Notes under the pieces: model-generated
Databases searched by the model: none
Told to the model about the DNA's origin: nothing
The model's input: the letters and a program-made list of their open reading frames with translations, nothing else
Translations under genes and position numbers: made by a program
NCBI GenBank assembly: GCA_963695135.1
Contig: CAVOGA010000005.1
Location: 124,001 to 188,000 of the forward strand
Direction: 5' to 3'
DNA length: 64,000 nucleotides
Origin: Marinihelvus sp963695135
GTDB taxonomy: Bacteria; Pseudomonadota; Gammaproteobacteria; Xanthomonadales; SZUA-36
In this document: positions 53,973-63,559 of the stretch, one piece after another
Layout: each line of letters begins with the position of its first letter
How positions within the stretch are numbered: position 1 is the stretch's first letter

Positions 53973-54563
53973 ATGAACCCTATGCAACGCAGATACTGGC
54001 TGCGCCTCGCCCTGTTCGGTTCGCTGGCCACGCCGCTGCTGCACGTGGTGGTGCTCCTCGCCAACGGTCAGAACCCCGTTTCAACGCCGATCAGCGAGCT
54101 GAGCCGCGGCACGCTCGGCATCGTGCAGACGGGGGCACTCGTGATATTCGGCGCGGCACACATCGCCCTGGCGATCGCGCTCGGCGGCCTGGACCGGGGC
54201 CGCCTGTGGCCCTTTGCGCGGCTCCTGCTGGTCGCCGGCGGCATCGGTAACGCCTACCTGGCCTGGTATTTCATGACCGCGCCGGAATCAACGCTTTACG
54301 GACCCGATGCCAACGACCCCCTGTGGATCCTCGCCAGCGTGACCGGCATCGCCATGGGCGCGGTTCAGCCGGGGCTGGCGCGCCAGGCGCGAGGTTTGAG
54401 CATATTCGCCGTGCTGGTGCTCGGTATCTGGCTGTGGCTGATCCCGCTGATTCTGCTGGTCAATGAGCACTGGCTGGGGCTGTACGAGCGCATCGTCGGC
54501 CTGACCTACGTGGTCTGGATGAGCGGGGTGAGCTACGGCCTGCTGCGGACCGAGCGGCCATGA
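53973..54563 (+). CDS. DUF998 family membrane protein
   Basis: 196 residues from ATG 53973 (MNPMQRRYWLRLALFGS), with six helices. Typical DUF998 parts: NPVSTPISELSRGTLGIVQ after helix 1, LLVAGGIGNAYLAWYF and the C-terminal ERIVGLTYVVWMSGVSYGLL. Function unknown. Its stop overlaps the next start as ATGA, so it is translated with the amidohydrolase. The 238 bases before it show no credible gene. Confidence 0.75.
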   Translation: MNPMQRRYWLRLALFGSLATPLLHVVVLLANGQNPVSTPISELSRGTLGIVQTGALVIFGAAHIALAIALGGLDRGRLWPFARLLLVAGGIGNAYLAWYFMTAPESTLYGPDANDPLWILASVTGIAMGAVQPGLARQARGLSIFAVLVLGIWLWLIPLILLVNEHWLGLYERIVGLTYVVWMSGVSYGLLRTERP

Positions 54564-55873
54564 GCGCCAGGTGCGGAACGCTGCGCTGTGCGCTGTTGCT
54601 CACCCTGCTGGCCCTGCTCCCGGCCGCCGCCCATGCCGACAGCTTCCTTATCGAAAACGTCCGCATCTTCGACGGCACCAGCGACGCGCTTTACGACGGC
54701 AACGTGCTGGTCATCGACGGCGTGATTGCGGCCGTGTCACCGGGCCCGATCGAGGCTCCGGTTGAAGCCATCTTTATCGACGGCGAAGGCCGCACCCTGT
54801 CGCCCGGCTTCATCGACATCCACGCCCACCTGTCCCTGCAGGAGCCATGGGACTGGATCCGCAGCGACCTGACCGTGGCCGGCGCGGTGTTCGCCACGGC
54901 GGCGGACTACTACCTGGATGCGGGCTTCACCACCGTGCGCGATGCCGGCGGTACGCATCCGGACCTGGCCCGGGCCGTGGACGCGGGGCTGGTGCGCGGA
55001 CCGCGCATCTTTCCCGCGGGTCATTTCATCTCCCAGACCTCCGGCCACGGGGATGCGCGAATGCGCCACGAGCCGAACCCCTACCTCTCGGACACCTCGC
55101 CCTACACCCTGGGCAATCGCTCGATCATCGCCGACGGGGTGGACGCGCACCTCAGCGCCGTGCGCGAGAACCTGAAAAACGGCGCCACGCAGATCAAGAT
55201 CCAGGGCGGTGGCGGGGTCAACTCCGAGTACGACCCGATCCACACGCTGCAGCCCTCACCGGCCGAGATCCAGGCCGCCGTGCAGGCCGCCGGCGACTGG
55301 GACACCTACGTGATGGCCCACGCCTACACGGCCCCGGCCATCCAGCGCCTGGTCGAGAACGGGGTGCGCTCCATCGAGCACGGCCTGCTGATTGATGAGG
55401 AGACCGCGCAACTGGTCAAAGAGTACGACGTGGTCATCAGCACCCAGGTGGCGCTGTTTGGCTCCGCGGACGAGGACCCGACCATGGATGAGAACCGCCG
55501 TGCCAAGAGCGCGATGGTGCGCCAGGGCCTGGACAACCTGATTCGTCTGATTCAGAAATACGACATCACCACCGGCTTCGGTACGGACTTCGCCATGGGC
55601 GACTACCCGCGCATCGGTGAGGAGTTCACGGCCCGCGCCGCCTACTGGACGCCCGCCCAGGTGCTGCAGCAGGCCACGGCGGAAAGCGCCGAGGTCATCC
55701 GCATGAGCGGCAAGCTCAATACCCATGGCGACTTCGGCGAGATCCGCGAGGGCTGGGTCGCCGACCTGGTGCTGATCGACGGCGACCCGCTGGAAGACAT
55801 ATCGCTGCTCGAATCCCCCGACAACATCGTGTGGGTGATGAAGGCCGGCGAGGTGTTCAAGGACGAGCGTTAA
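54560..55873 (+). CDS. Secreted metal-dependent amidohydrolase
   Basis: 437 residues with a signal peptide (ALLLTLLALLPAAAHA). TIM-barrel amidohydrolase: metal pair HxH in GFIDIHAHLSL, bridging Lys in TQIKIQGGGG, His in VMAHAYTAP and SIEHGLLID, and Asp in TTGFGTDFAMGD. Groups with the imidazolonepropionase/Xaa-Pro dipeptidase-like proteins that hydrolyse small peptides or N-acyl amino acids. Translationally coupled to the DUF998 gene. Fits the peptide-degrading set in this part of the window. Confidence 0.9.
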   Translation: MSARCGTLRCALLLTLLALLPAAAHADSFLIENVRIFDGTSDALYDGNVLVIDGVIAAVSPGPIEAPVEAIFIDGEGRTLSPGFIDIHAHLSLQEPWDWIRSDLTVAGAVFATAADYYLDAGFTTVRDAGGTHPDLARAVDAGLVRGPRIFPAGHFISQTSGHGDARMRHEPNPYLSDTSPYTLGNRSIIADGVDAHLSAVRENLKNGATQIKIQGGGGVNSEYDPIHTLQPSPAEIQAAVQAAGDWDTYVMAHAYTAPAIQRLVENGVRSIEHGLLIDEETAQLVKEYDVVISTQVALFGSADEDPTMDENRRAKSAMVRQGLDNLIRLIQKYDITTGFGTDFAMGDYPRIGEEFTARAAYWTPAQVLQQATAESAEVIRMSGKLNTHGDFGEIREGWVADLVLIDGDPLEDISLLESPDNIVWVMKAGEVFKDER

Positions 55874-55924
55874 GGCCAGGTAAGCCGGGGGCTCTGGCCC
55901 GTTCCCGCGCTGCTGACCTGACCG

Positions 55925-55957
55925 CAGCGCCAGGCGACCACCGGGCGCCTGGCGCTG
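55925..55957. terminator. Strong hairpin between converging genes
   Basis: Perfect 12-base stem CAGCGCCAGGCG / CGCCTGGCGCTG with a 9-base loop, between the amidohydrolase stop (55873) and the M16 stop (55971). No T-run, so it may slow polymerase or need Rho. Confidence 0.55.
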
Positions 55958-55970
55958 TCCTGGCTAAAAC

Positions 55971-58710
55971 TCAGTCGATCTCATTGCCATCGGCGTCGAT
56001 GAAGCGCACCTCACCGTAGTCGCCGTCCAGGATGCCCTGTTCGATCTCGGCGCGGTCACCCACCACCACCCAGATCAGGCCTTCGGGCTCGAGGACGCGG
56101 CCGGCCTGGGTGCTGATGTCCTCCAGTGACAGGGCCCTGATCTGGTCCGCATAGCTGTCCCAGTAGTCATCCGGCAGGCCAAAGCGAACGACCTCGGCCA
56201 GGTCACCGACCACCGCATCATTGGTCTGCCAGCGACCCGGAAGCGTCAGGGTATTGGTGTCCTTGACCTTGGCCAGTTCCGCCTCGGTCGGGGGCACCTC
56301 GCCCTGGATGCCAACTATCTCTTTGCGGATTTCCGCCATGGACTCGACGGTTTTGTCGGTCTGCACCGGGGCATAGGCAAGCCAGGGCCGCTGTGCGGCG
56401 GCATCCAGCATCAGCGTGCGCGCGCCATAGGACCAGTGCTTGTCTTCACGCAGGTTCATGTTCAAACGCGCGGTGAAGCTTCCGCCGAGAATGTCGTTCA
56501 TGGACTCGATGGCCAGGTTTGAAAAGTCTGACTTCGGCGGCACCACGTGTCCGGCAAAGATAATGGACTGCTCCGCACCCGGCCGGTTCATGATGTAGAC
56601 CGTTGAGGCATCGCGGTTGGATACCGGCGCCAGGTTTTTCTCCGGCACATCGGCGGGCTCCCAGTCGGCAAAGGCTTCTTCCAGCCTGGGCAACAGGGCA
56701 TCCATGGAGATATCACCCACCACCAGCAGCGTGGCGTTATTGGGGCGCACCCAGGTGTCGTGGAAGGCTTTGAGATCGTCGGTGCTGATGGCCGTTACGC
56801 TCTCAATGGTGCCGGACCCTGACAGGGGCATGGCGTAGGCATGGCCATCGCCGTACATCAGGGTCGGGAGCACCCGCAGGGCCATGCCCAGCGGTTGAGC
56901 TTTTTCACTCTGAATCGCGGCGATCTGCAGTTTGCGCAGGCGCTCCAGCTCATTTTCCGGGAAGGCGGGGTTCAGGATTACATCGGCGTACAGGTCCAGC
57001 GAGTCATCCAGCTCGGAGCTCAGCGCCGACATGCTGACCGAGGAGATATCCAGGTTGGAACCGGCCCCCAGTTGCATGCCCAGGCTGGCCAGCTCGTCGG
57101 AAATCTCCAGCGCATTGCGGCTGCTGGTGCCCTCGTCGAGCATGGCCATGGTCAGGCTGGCGGTGCCGGGCGTGGCGAACATGTCGGCCGCGTAGCCTGC
57201 GTCGATCTGCAGGTTCATTTCGATCAGCGGCACCGCGTTGCGCTCGGCGAGCAGCACCTGCGAGGCCGTTGGACAGCGTGGCGCGCTGGAAATCCGGAAA
57301 CTCCCCGGCGGGAAATTCTTCCGGAATGGGCATTCCCTGGCTGCGGTCAACATCGCTGGCCACCGTGGAGCGCTCTTCAAAAGGGTGCACCTCGAGAACA
57401 AAAACGCCCTCGTCCAGCCATTCCTCGGCCGCGGCCTGCACCTGGTCGGCGGAGGCGTTCAGGATGCGCGCCTGCGCGGCCTCGTGGGCGTCGGCACTGC
57501 CTTCATAAACTTTGCTGGCGGCCAGTACGTCGGATTTGCCGCCGAAGCCACCGACCCCTTCCACGCCGCGCAGGAAGCCGGCGCGCTGGCCGGTCTTGGA
57601 GCGCACCAGTTCGTCGGCCGTGGGGCCTTCCTCGCGCAGATCTTCCAGTTCCTCGAGGATGGTCGCCTCGACCAGCGCCAGGTCACCGCCCGGCTGAACG
57701 GTGGCGATGATGCCGAACAGCCCGCCCAGTTCCCGGGGATAGGCGAACGCGCCAACGTCGGTCGCGATCTGGTCCTCGTACACCAGGCGCTTGTACAGGC
57801 GGCTGGACTTGCCGGTGGAGAGCACATCGCCGGCGATGGTCAGGTATTCGACGTCATCCATGCCAAAGGCGGGGCCGTTCCAGATCATGTACAGGCGCGC
57901 CTGCGGCACGCGGTCTTCCATGACGAAGCGGCTGCCCTCGGTACGCCGGGCCAGGCTGACGGCCGGTTTGACCAGCGGCGGGCCGGCAGGAATATCACCG
58001 AAGTAGCGCTCGACCCGCTGCAGCACGTCTTCGGGGTCCACATCACCGGCCACGACGAGCACGGCATTGTTGGGGCCGTAGTACTGCTTGAACCAGTCCT
58101 GCACATCCTCCAGCGAGGCAGCGTTGAGGTCATCCATGGAGCCAATGACCGAATGGGCGTAAGGGTGCCCGGCAGGATAGGTGTTCTCAAAAATGGTAAT
58201 AAAGGCCTTGCCGTACGGCTGGTTTTCACCCTGGCGTTTTTCGTTCTGCACCACGCCGCGCTGCTCATCGAGCAACTCCTGGGTCACCGCTTCGAGCATA
58301 TGGCCCATGCGGTCCGATTCCAGCCACAGCACAGAGTCCAGCGCCGTCGTGGGCACGACCTGGAAGTAGTTGGTCCGGTCAAAATTGGTCGTACCATTCG
58401 TCCCCGTGGCGCCCAGCCGGTCCAGCGCTTTGAAGTAATCATCATTGAAGTTTTCCGACCCGTTGAACATCAGGTGTTCAAACAGGTGGGCAAAGCCGGT
58501 CTTGCCGGTTTTTTCGTCCGCCGAACCCACGTCGTACCAGACGTTCACCGCCACGATCGGCGCCTTGTGGTCCTCGTGCACGATCAGGGTCAGACCGTTG
58601 TCCAGGGTGTACTCCGTGAACGGAATGTCGATCACGCCGTCCTGGGCCGCCAGGGTGAGCGGTGTGGACAGACACAGAACGAGAACCAGGTTAATTAACT
58701 TGCGATGCAT
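55971..58710 (-). CDS. M16 family metallopeptidase, two M16 domains (one frameshift)
   Basis: About 912 residues with one surplus base near 57262 (GGCCTCGCAGGTG should read GGCCTCCAGGTG). ATG 58710 with GGAG upstream starts a signal peptide (LINLVLVLCLSTPLTLA). First M16 domain has the zinc motif HLFEHLMF (HxxEH) and the distal Glu in FENTYPAGHPYAHS; the second domain, beginning LLAERNAVPLIEMNL, lacks HxxEH, as is usual for the inactive half. Both halves have the M16 C-terminal repeats. Periplasmic oligopeptidase, pitrilysin/PqqL-like. Downstream frame is fully conserved, so sequencing error is likely. Confidence 0.9.
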
Positions 58711-58916
58711 TGCTGTCTCCGGGGTAAAAGGCAGATTTGCCTCTAACGAGGCTGAACGGCAAAACCGTTGGACTGCGGGGAATAACCGCAAAATACTAGC
58801 ATGGGCGGCAGCGTGATTGAATCGGGGTTGAATTGGGAGCCGCTTTACAAAAGAGTAATAGTGCCGGTTTTTGCCAGCGCACCGGCGATGAGTTTACCGC
58901 CCGCGCCGCGCACCAG

Positions 58917-59687
58917 TCAGCCCCCGGCAGGTCCCGGACGGGCCGTATCCTCCGGGTACATGGAACTGGACAGGATCCGCTCCAGGCAGCTTCTCCAGTC
59001 CCAGTCGCGGAAGTCAATGTTGCGCACCTTCCTGGCCAGGACCAGGGAGTGCACGTACAGGCTGTAGATGGGATCCCCGACCGGTTCGGATCACAGTCAA
59101 TAGAAAAGCGACCAACAATCGGGCTCTCCATTCCGGCATCAAGCACTTCGAAGCCCAATTCCTCGCAGAACAGGTTGCGCAGCGCCAGCTCATTGAACTG
59201 GAAAAAGTGCCACGGGTACTCATGCTCGCTGTGTGAGAAGTGCGTTATGACCGCGGCCTTACCGCCCACCTTCAGGACCTTGGCGATCTCCTCCACAACC
59301 AACCACGGCAAGGCCAGGTGTTCAAACACGGCGGCGGAATAAACGAAATCCACGCTCTCTTTCTCAACGTAGTCCGACAGCCGGTGGACGTCGCCAACGA
59401 TGTCAACATTGGGCCCTTCAATGAATGTCCATGCCACGGTAGTTGGCGAGCGGAATCAGCCTCTTGATTTTCGATGGCCCGGTAACCTCGCGGGACCCTA
59501 TTTCCAGGAACTCGCAACCGGCGTAGTTGGCGTGTTCCTCCAGGTATGCCCATTGTGTACTGCGGGAAAAAAACTTCGGTTTGGCGTCCTGGTAGCTTCT
59601 TCGACCTTTGGCCCCGGGGGGGAATTCGTACAACTCACGGTCTCGGGGGGACGGCGTGCCAACGATAAACGGATCCTTGCCTCTCAT
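58917..59687 (-). pseudogene. SAM-dependent methyltransferase (Methyltransf_11 type), two compensating frame breaks
   Basis: 256 residues expected. ATG 59687 with AGGAGAG upstream. N-terminal segment reads in one frame to YRGMD-IH (SAM-binding FLEIGSREVTG), then one surplus T near 59420 shifts the frame; the middle (EGPNVDIVGDVHRLSDYV, AAVFEHLALPWLVVEEIA, GGKAAVITHFSHSEHEYPW) continues in another frame until about 59085, where one missing G in a GGGG run restores the first, ending with DPIYSLYVHSLVLARK and a TGA at 58917. The conserved text in all three parts suggests an intact gene in the organism. Substrate unknown. Confidence 0.65.
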
Positions 59688-59731
59688 TACTCTCCTGCCC
59701 TCCCGCATTCGTGCGGCACCTGAAGCCAACC

Positions 59732-59754
59732 CCGGTAACAGTGGCTGTTACCGG
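59732..59754. promoter_or_regulatory. Perfect palindrome upstream of the methyltransferase
   Basis: CCGGTAACAG-TGG-CTGTTACCGG, 10-base arms, followed at once by a third CCGGTAACA. It lies 45 bases before the methyltransferase start and 61 bases after the amidohydrolase stop; could be an operator or a hairpin. Confidence 0.5.
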
Positions 59755-59814
59755 TAACACCCGGTTTGCCTTGTCTCAATGCCCGGACCGGCACGCCCGG
59801 TCAGGCTGACGTTC

Positions 59815-61857
59815 CTAGCGCGGCATACCCGAATAGCCCGCGGCCGCCCGCAGCTCGTCGCCATCCATCACGTAGCCGTCGCTGACCACGGTCACTACGC
59901 GGCGCAGCGCGCCGAGGTCCTGGCTGACATCACCGTCCACCAGCAGCAGGTCCGCTTCCTTGCCCACGGTGATCGAACCGGTACGGTCCGCAATGCCCAC
60001 CAGCCGCGCCGGGTTGATGGTGGCGGTCTGCAGCGCCGCCGCCTTGCTCATACCGGCAATCTCGTAAATCTCGATTTCGCGCACCAGCTCAATGCCATCG
60101 CCATCGGTGCCGGCGACAATCGGAATGCCCGCCTGGTACAGCCTGGCCAGCAGGGACAGCATCTTGTTGTAGCTGGCAATAAAGTCCTCGCGGGTGACCT
60201 CGTCAAACAGCGGGTAACCACCCGTATTGAGGGCCCTTTCGTACACCGCCGGCAGGGTGCCGGCATAGGGCTCGTAGGCGGGCCCGAGCTCGGGCTCTTC
60301 CTTGGTAAAGAAGCGCTCGAAAATCATGATCGTCGGGTCCACCCAGGTGCCGCGCTCCTTCAACTCGGCAATAAACGCCACCATCTCCGGGCTGTCCAGG
60401 TCGACTTCCATGCCATATTCCGCCGGACCCTCAAAGCGCGCCGAGGTGTTGGAGATATCCACGACTTCCTGCGGCAGGGCCTGCATGATGATGAAGTTCA
60501 GGTGCGTCACCTCGTCGTAGCCGGCGCGCACCGCCTCGATGGGCCGCATGGTGGCCGGCACGTGGCCCAGCACGTTCAGGCCCAGGCGATGGGCCTCGGC
60601 TGCAGCCGGCGCAATCCACTCGGGGTTCATCGAGGTGTAGAACTTCACGCCCCACAGGTTGTTCTCCGCGGCCAGGCGCACCGCCTCGATGGTCTCCGCC
60701 TCGCTGGAGACCAGCTGCGCGCCTTGCGCCGACAGCGGGTGCTTCTGGTCGATGATGATGGCGCCAAACACTTCCGGGGCCACGATCTCGCCTGCCGCCC
60801 GCGCCTCGCGGGCGTCCACCAGGGTCTCCAGGCTGTTACCGGGGCTGCGGATGCTGGTCATGCCCACGGCCACGTTGGCCAGCAGGTCATTGCCGTTCCC
60901 GAAATGCTTGTGTGAATCCCACAGGCCCGGCACCAGGGTCATGCCCTGGCCATCAATGTACTGTCCGCCCTCCGGCAGGGGCAGCGTGCCGGCCGGGCCG
61001 ATACCGGTGATCAGGCCGTTGGCGGTGGCCACCGCCTGGTTGTCAATAAACACGCCGGCAATCGAGTCAAAGATCCGCACATTGTCCACCAGCAGCGGCG
61101 CGCGCGCGGCCTCGGTCAGGAAGCGTTCCGCCACGGTTTCAATCGCTGCTTCCTGGATGGCGTCCTGGAACGCCCGCATCTCCAGAAAGTGCTCTTCGTA
61201 GCCCTCGCGCATCAGGCCCATGCCGCCCACCGTGGCCAGGTGCCGGCCGTCCTCGTCCACCCACACCGGTGTCGGCGCCTGCTCCAGGCCCTCGATAAAC
61301 AGCAGGCGGGCCTCGATGTCACCGGACTCGTCCTCGAGGAGCAGCGTGCCGCCCTCGGTCAGGGTTGCGGTACCGGTGGGCAGCAGCTGAACCTCACCGT
61401 CGGCCAGGATGCGTTCCGCCAGCAGACCGAACATGGCCTGCGGGCCGCCACGGGACAGGTAAAAACCGCTGTCCGCCGGCGCCGTGCCCTTGTCCGCCCC
61501 GGAGTCCCAGCGAATGCCCTGCGGGCCCGTGGCCATCATTTCCGCCGCATCGCCCTCCGGCGTCACGCCACGAATCTGCACGCTGAGTGGGTCTCCGTCC
61601 TCATCCAGGGTCACGACCGCATCGGTTTCCGTGATCCAACCGCGCAGGCTCTGGGACTTGCGAAAGGCGATGCTGCCGTCCTCCATTTCCCAGCGCCACT
61701 CGTCCCCGTGCGTGTTGGTGTCGGACACGATGATGTAATGGATCGCGCTGTCGGGCGGCACCAGCAATTCAGACTTCGGCGTTGGGTTGGCGACCGCAAG
61801 GTTGGCGCAGGACAGCGCCACGGCCAGGGGCAGGAGCGGGACAATGGAGTGCTTCAT
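59815..61857 (-). CDS. Secreted amidohydrolase with a long N-terminal domain
   Basis: 680 residues from ATG 61857 (GTG 61866 is the other option); signal peptide SIVPLLPLAVALSCANLAVA. The first 255 residues form a separate strand-rich domain without recognised motif. The amidohydrolase barrel follows: HxH in WDSHKHFGNG, Lys in WGVKFYTSM, His in LGHVPATM and THLNFIIM, Asp in AGTDGDGIE. Second amidohydrolase in the window, clearly different from the one at 54560. Likely hydrolyses small amides or dipeptides in the periplasm. Confidence 0.88.
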   Translation of the reverse strand: MKHSIVPLLPLAVALSCANLAVANPTPKSELLVPPDSAIHYIIVSDTNTHGDEWRWEMEDGSIAFRKSQSLRGWITETDAVVTLDEDGDPLSVQIRGVTPEGDAAEMMATGPQGIRWDSGADKGTAPADSGFYLSRGGPQAMFGLLAERILADGEVQLLPTGTATLTEGGTLLLEDESGDIEARLLFIEGLEQAPTPVWVDEDGRHLATVGGMGLMREGYEEHFLEMRAFQDAIQEAAIETVAERFLTEAARAPLLVDNVRIFDSIAGVFIDNQAVATANGLITGIGPAGTLPLPEGGQYIDGQGMTLVPGLWDSHKHFGNGNDLLANVAVGMTSIRSPGNSLETLVDAREARAAGEIVAPEVFGAIIIDQKHPLSAQGAQLVSSEAETIEAVRLAAENNLWGVKFYTSMNPEWIAPAAAEAHRLGLNVLGHVPATMRPIEAVRAGYDEVTHLNFIIMQALPQEVVDISNTSARFEGPAEYGMEVDLDSPEMVAFIAELKERGTWVDPTIMIFERFFTKEEPELGPAYEPYAGTLPAVYERALNTGGYPLFDEVTREDFIASYNKMLSLLARLYQAGIPIVAGTDGDGIELVREIEIYEIAGMSKAAALQTATINPARLVGIADRTGSITVGKEADLLLVDGDVSQDLGALRRVVTVVSDGYVMDGDELRAAAGYSGMPR

Positions 61858-62004
61858 GGGTGACACCTGTTTTGTGAAGCGCCAAGAGTGCCGCCGATCG
61901 TGCAGCGGTGCAACCGGTGGTTTTGCTACCAGGCTGACCTGTCTGCGGTCTGGCGCAGGGAGGGCTGAGGATTCACTGCGGACGGGACTCCGTCTCCGGG
62001 TGGC

Positions 62005-63477
62005 TCACGGGCTGGGCTCGAACCCGTTCCTGAACACCGGCCCGCCTGCCGCGTTCAACTCCACCGCGCCCAGGTCCGGGGCCGGGCCGCGGTCGCGACC
62101 GAGGATGTCTTCCGTGGCGCTGGACGCCGGATCGGCCGCATCCACGATGGGGCTGCCGTCTCCGGCCTCGGCATAGTCATTGACCAGGCGCGCAAAGGCC
62201 TCACGGATGGTCTGTGAACCGTCAGCGAACACGCTGCCATCCCACACCGGCGCCACCAGCCCGGACTGCGCCGGCAACAGCGGGTCGCCAATAATGGCAT
62301 TGGCATCGTCGTTCAGATCAAGAAACTGCCCGCTGTCCAACGGCACCGGGTCACCGCCATTGAAATACAGGTTGTGGTCCAGCAAGGCCGAGTCGGTCTG
62401 GTCCGTGGGCGCATCAAACAGGTCAACACCGCTGAAGGCCTCGCTGCCCATGCTGCCCGTCGGGTCAGAATAAATGTTGTTCACGAAAACCAGGTTCAGA
62501 TTGCGCGGATTGGCCGGCGCGGCGATCAGGCGCCCGGCAAAGCTGCGCGCCGGCATATTACCCGCCACCGTGTTGTTGCGAAAGATCACGTCCCGCGAAC
62601 CCTGTATTGTCAACGGCGCGCGCATCAGGGCATCCGAATTGCCCAGCATCAGGTTGTTCTCAATCAGCACGTCGCGGGCCTCGAAATTGCTGGTGCCGTC
62701 CTCGCCCACGCGCACAAAACCCTGCCCGCTGCTGCCGTACCAGTTAAGAAAAATATTGCGCCGCAGCTGGATCTGCTGCGAGCCCAGCACCGTGTCAAAG
62801 CTGCCGTTCGAGTCCTTGATCACCACAAAGGAACTCGTATCCGGGCGCTCCGTCGTATTCAGAAAAATATTGTCCACCACCTCCACATCGATCACGCTGT
62901 TGATATCAATGTGCTCATCCGAGCCCTGCTGGTTAAAAAACAGGTTGCCCTCCACGCGGATGCGCTCGGCGCCGTTGTTGATTTTCAGCAGGTCATTGTT
63001 GGTGCTGGAATGGATGATGTTGTTGCGCAGCACAATGTCAGACACCACGGCATCGCTGCCATTGTTGCTGCCATTGAAACTGCCCAGGAGGTCCTGGATC
63101 TGCACCACCAGCCCGGCCGTATTGCCGGGCGCGTGGGCGATATCGAAACCCTCGACATGGATATTGCTGCCATAGAACACGATCAGCGCGGCGCCGGCGT
63201 CATGGCGCAGGCGCGCGGCGTAGGGAACCTCGGACCGCACCAGTAAGGGCGTCGCGAACTGCCGCCGCAAGGCCTGCCGTCCGTTATAGGTACCCGGCCG
63301 GACAATAACCTGGTCCCCGCCATCGGCATTGTCTACCGCATGGGTGATGCTGGCCCAGGGGTTGGTGCTGCTTCCGTCACCGCCAGCGTCACTGCCGTCG
63401 GTCGCCACATAAAATATGGCCGGAAACACCGGCCCTGCGAACAACAGCAAAACCAGCGGGGCAATACGTACCGTCAC
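62005..63477 (-). CDS. Secreted right-handed parallel beta-helix protein
   Basis: 490 residues from GTG 63477, which opens a clean signal peptide (TVRIAPLVLLLFAGPVFPA); a TTG at 63591 would add 38 residues overlapping the DNA glycosylase gene. The mature start FYVATDGSDAGGDGSSTNPW with ITHAVDNADGGDQVIVRPGTY is the polysaccharide-lyase/beta-helix N-cap. Asn-ladder repeats (VLRNNIIHSS, RVEGNLFFNQ, EVVDNIFLNT, LIENNLMLGN, FRNNTVAG) form the helix to about residue 360. A C-terminal FRNGFE motif ends the protein. Catalysis uncertain; carbohydrate binding or cleavage is possible. Confidence 0.85.
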   Translation of the reverse strand: MTVRIAPLVLLLFAGPVFPAIFYVATDGSDAGGDGSSTNPWASITHAVDNADGGDQVIVRPGTYNGRQALRRQFATPLLVRSEVPYAARLRHDAGAALIVFYGSNIHVEGFDIAHAPGNTAGLVVQIQDLLGSFNGSNNGSDAVVSDIVLRNNIIHSSTNNDLLKINNGAERIRVEGNLFFNQQGSDEHIDINSVIDVEVVDNIFLNTTERPDTSSFVVIKDSNGSFDTVLGSQQIQLRRNIFLNWYGSSGQGFVRVGEDGTSNFEARDVLIENNLMLGNSDALMRAPLTIQGSRDVIFRNNTVAGNMPARSFAGRLIAAPANPRNLNLVFVNNIYSDPTGSMGSEAFSGVDLFDAPTDQTDSALLDHNLYFNGGDPVPLDSGQFLDLNDDANAIIGDPLLPAQSGLVAPVWDGSVFADGSQTIREAFARLVNDYAEAGDGSPIVDAADPASSATEDILGRDRGPAPDLGAVELNAAGGPVFRNGFEPSP

Positions 63478-63559
63478 CAGGCGTGACCAGGACCATTTGC
63501 GCCTGCCGGGCGCCTTGTGTTCACAGGCGTATAAGCAGCAATTACGCGTGCCCGGTGGT

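Noticed and set aside
57238..58698. 486-residue plus-strand frame opposite the M16 protease
   Set aside because: Long but without domains; the minus strand carries HxxEH and a signal peptide.
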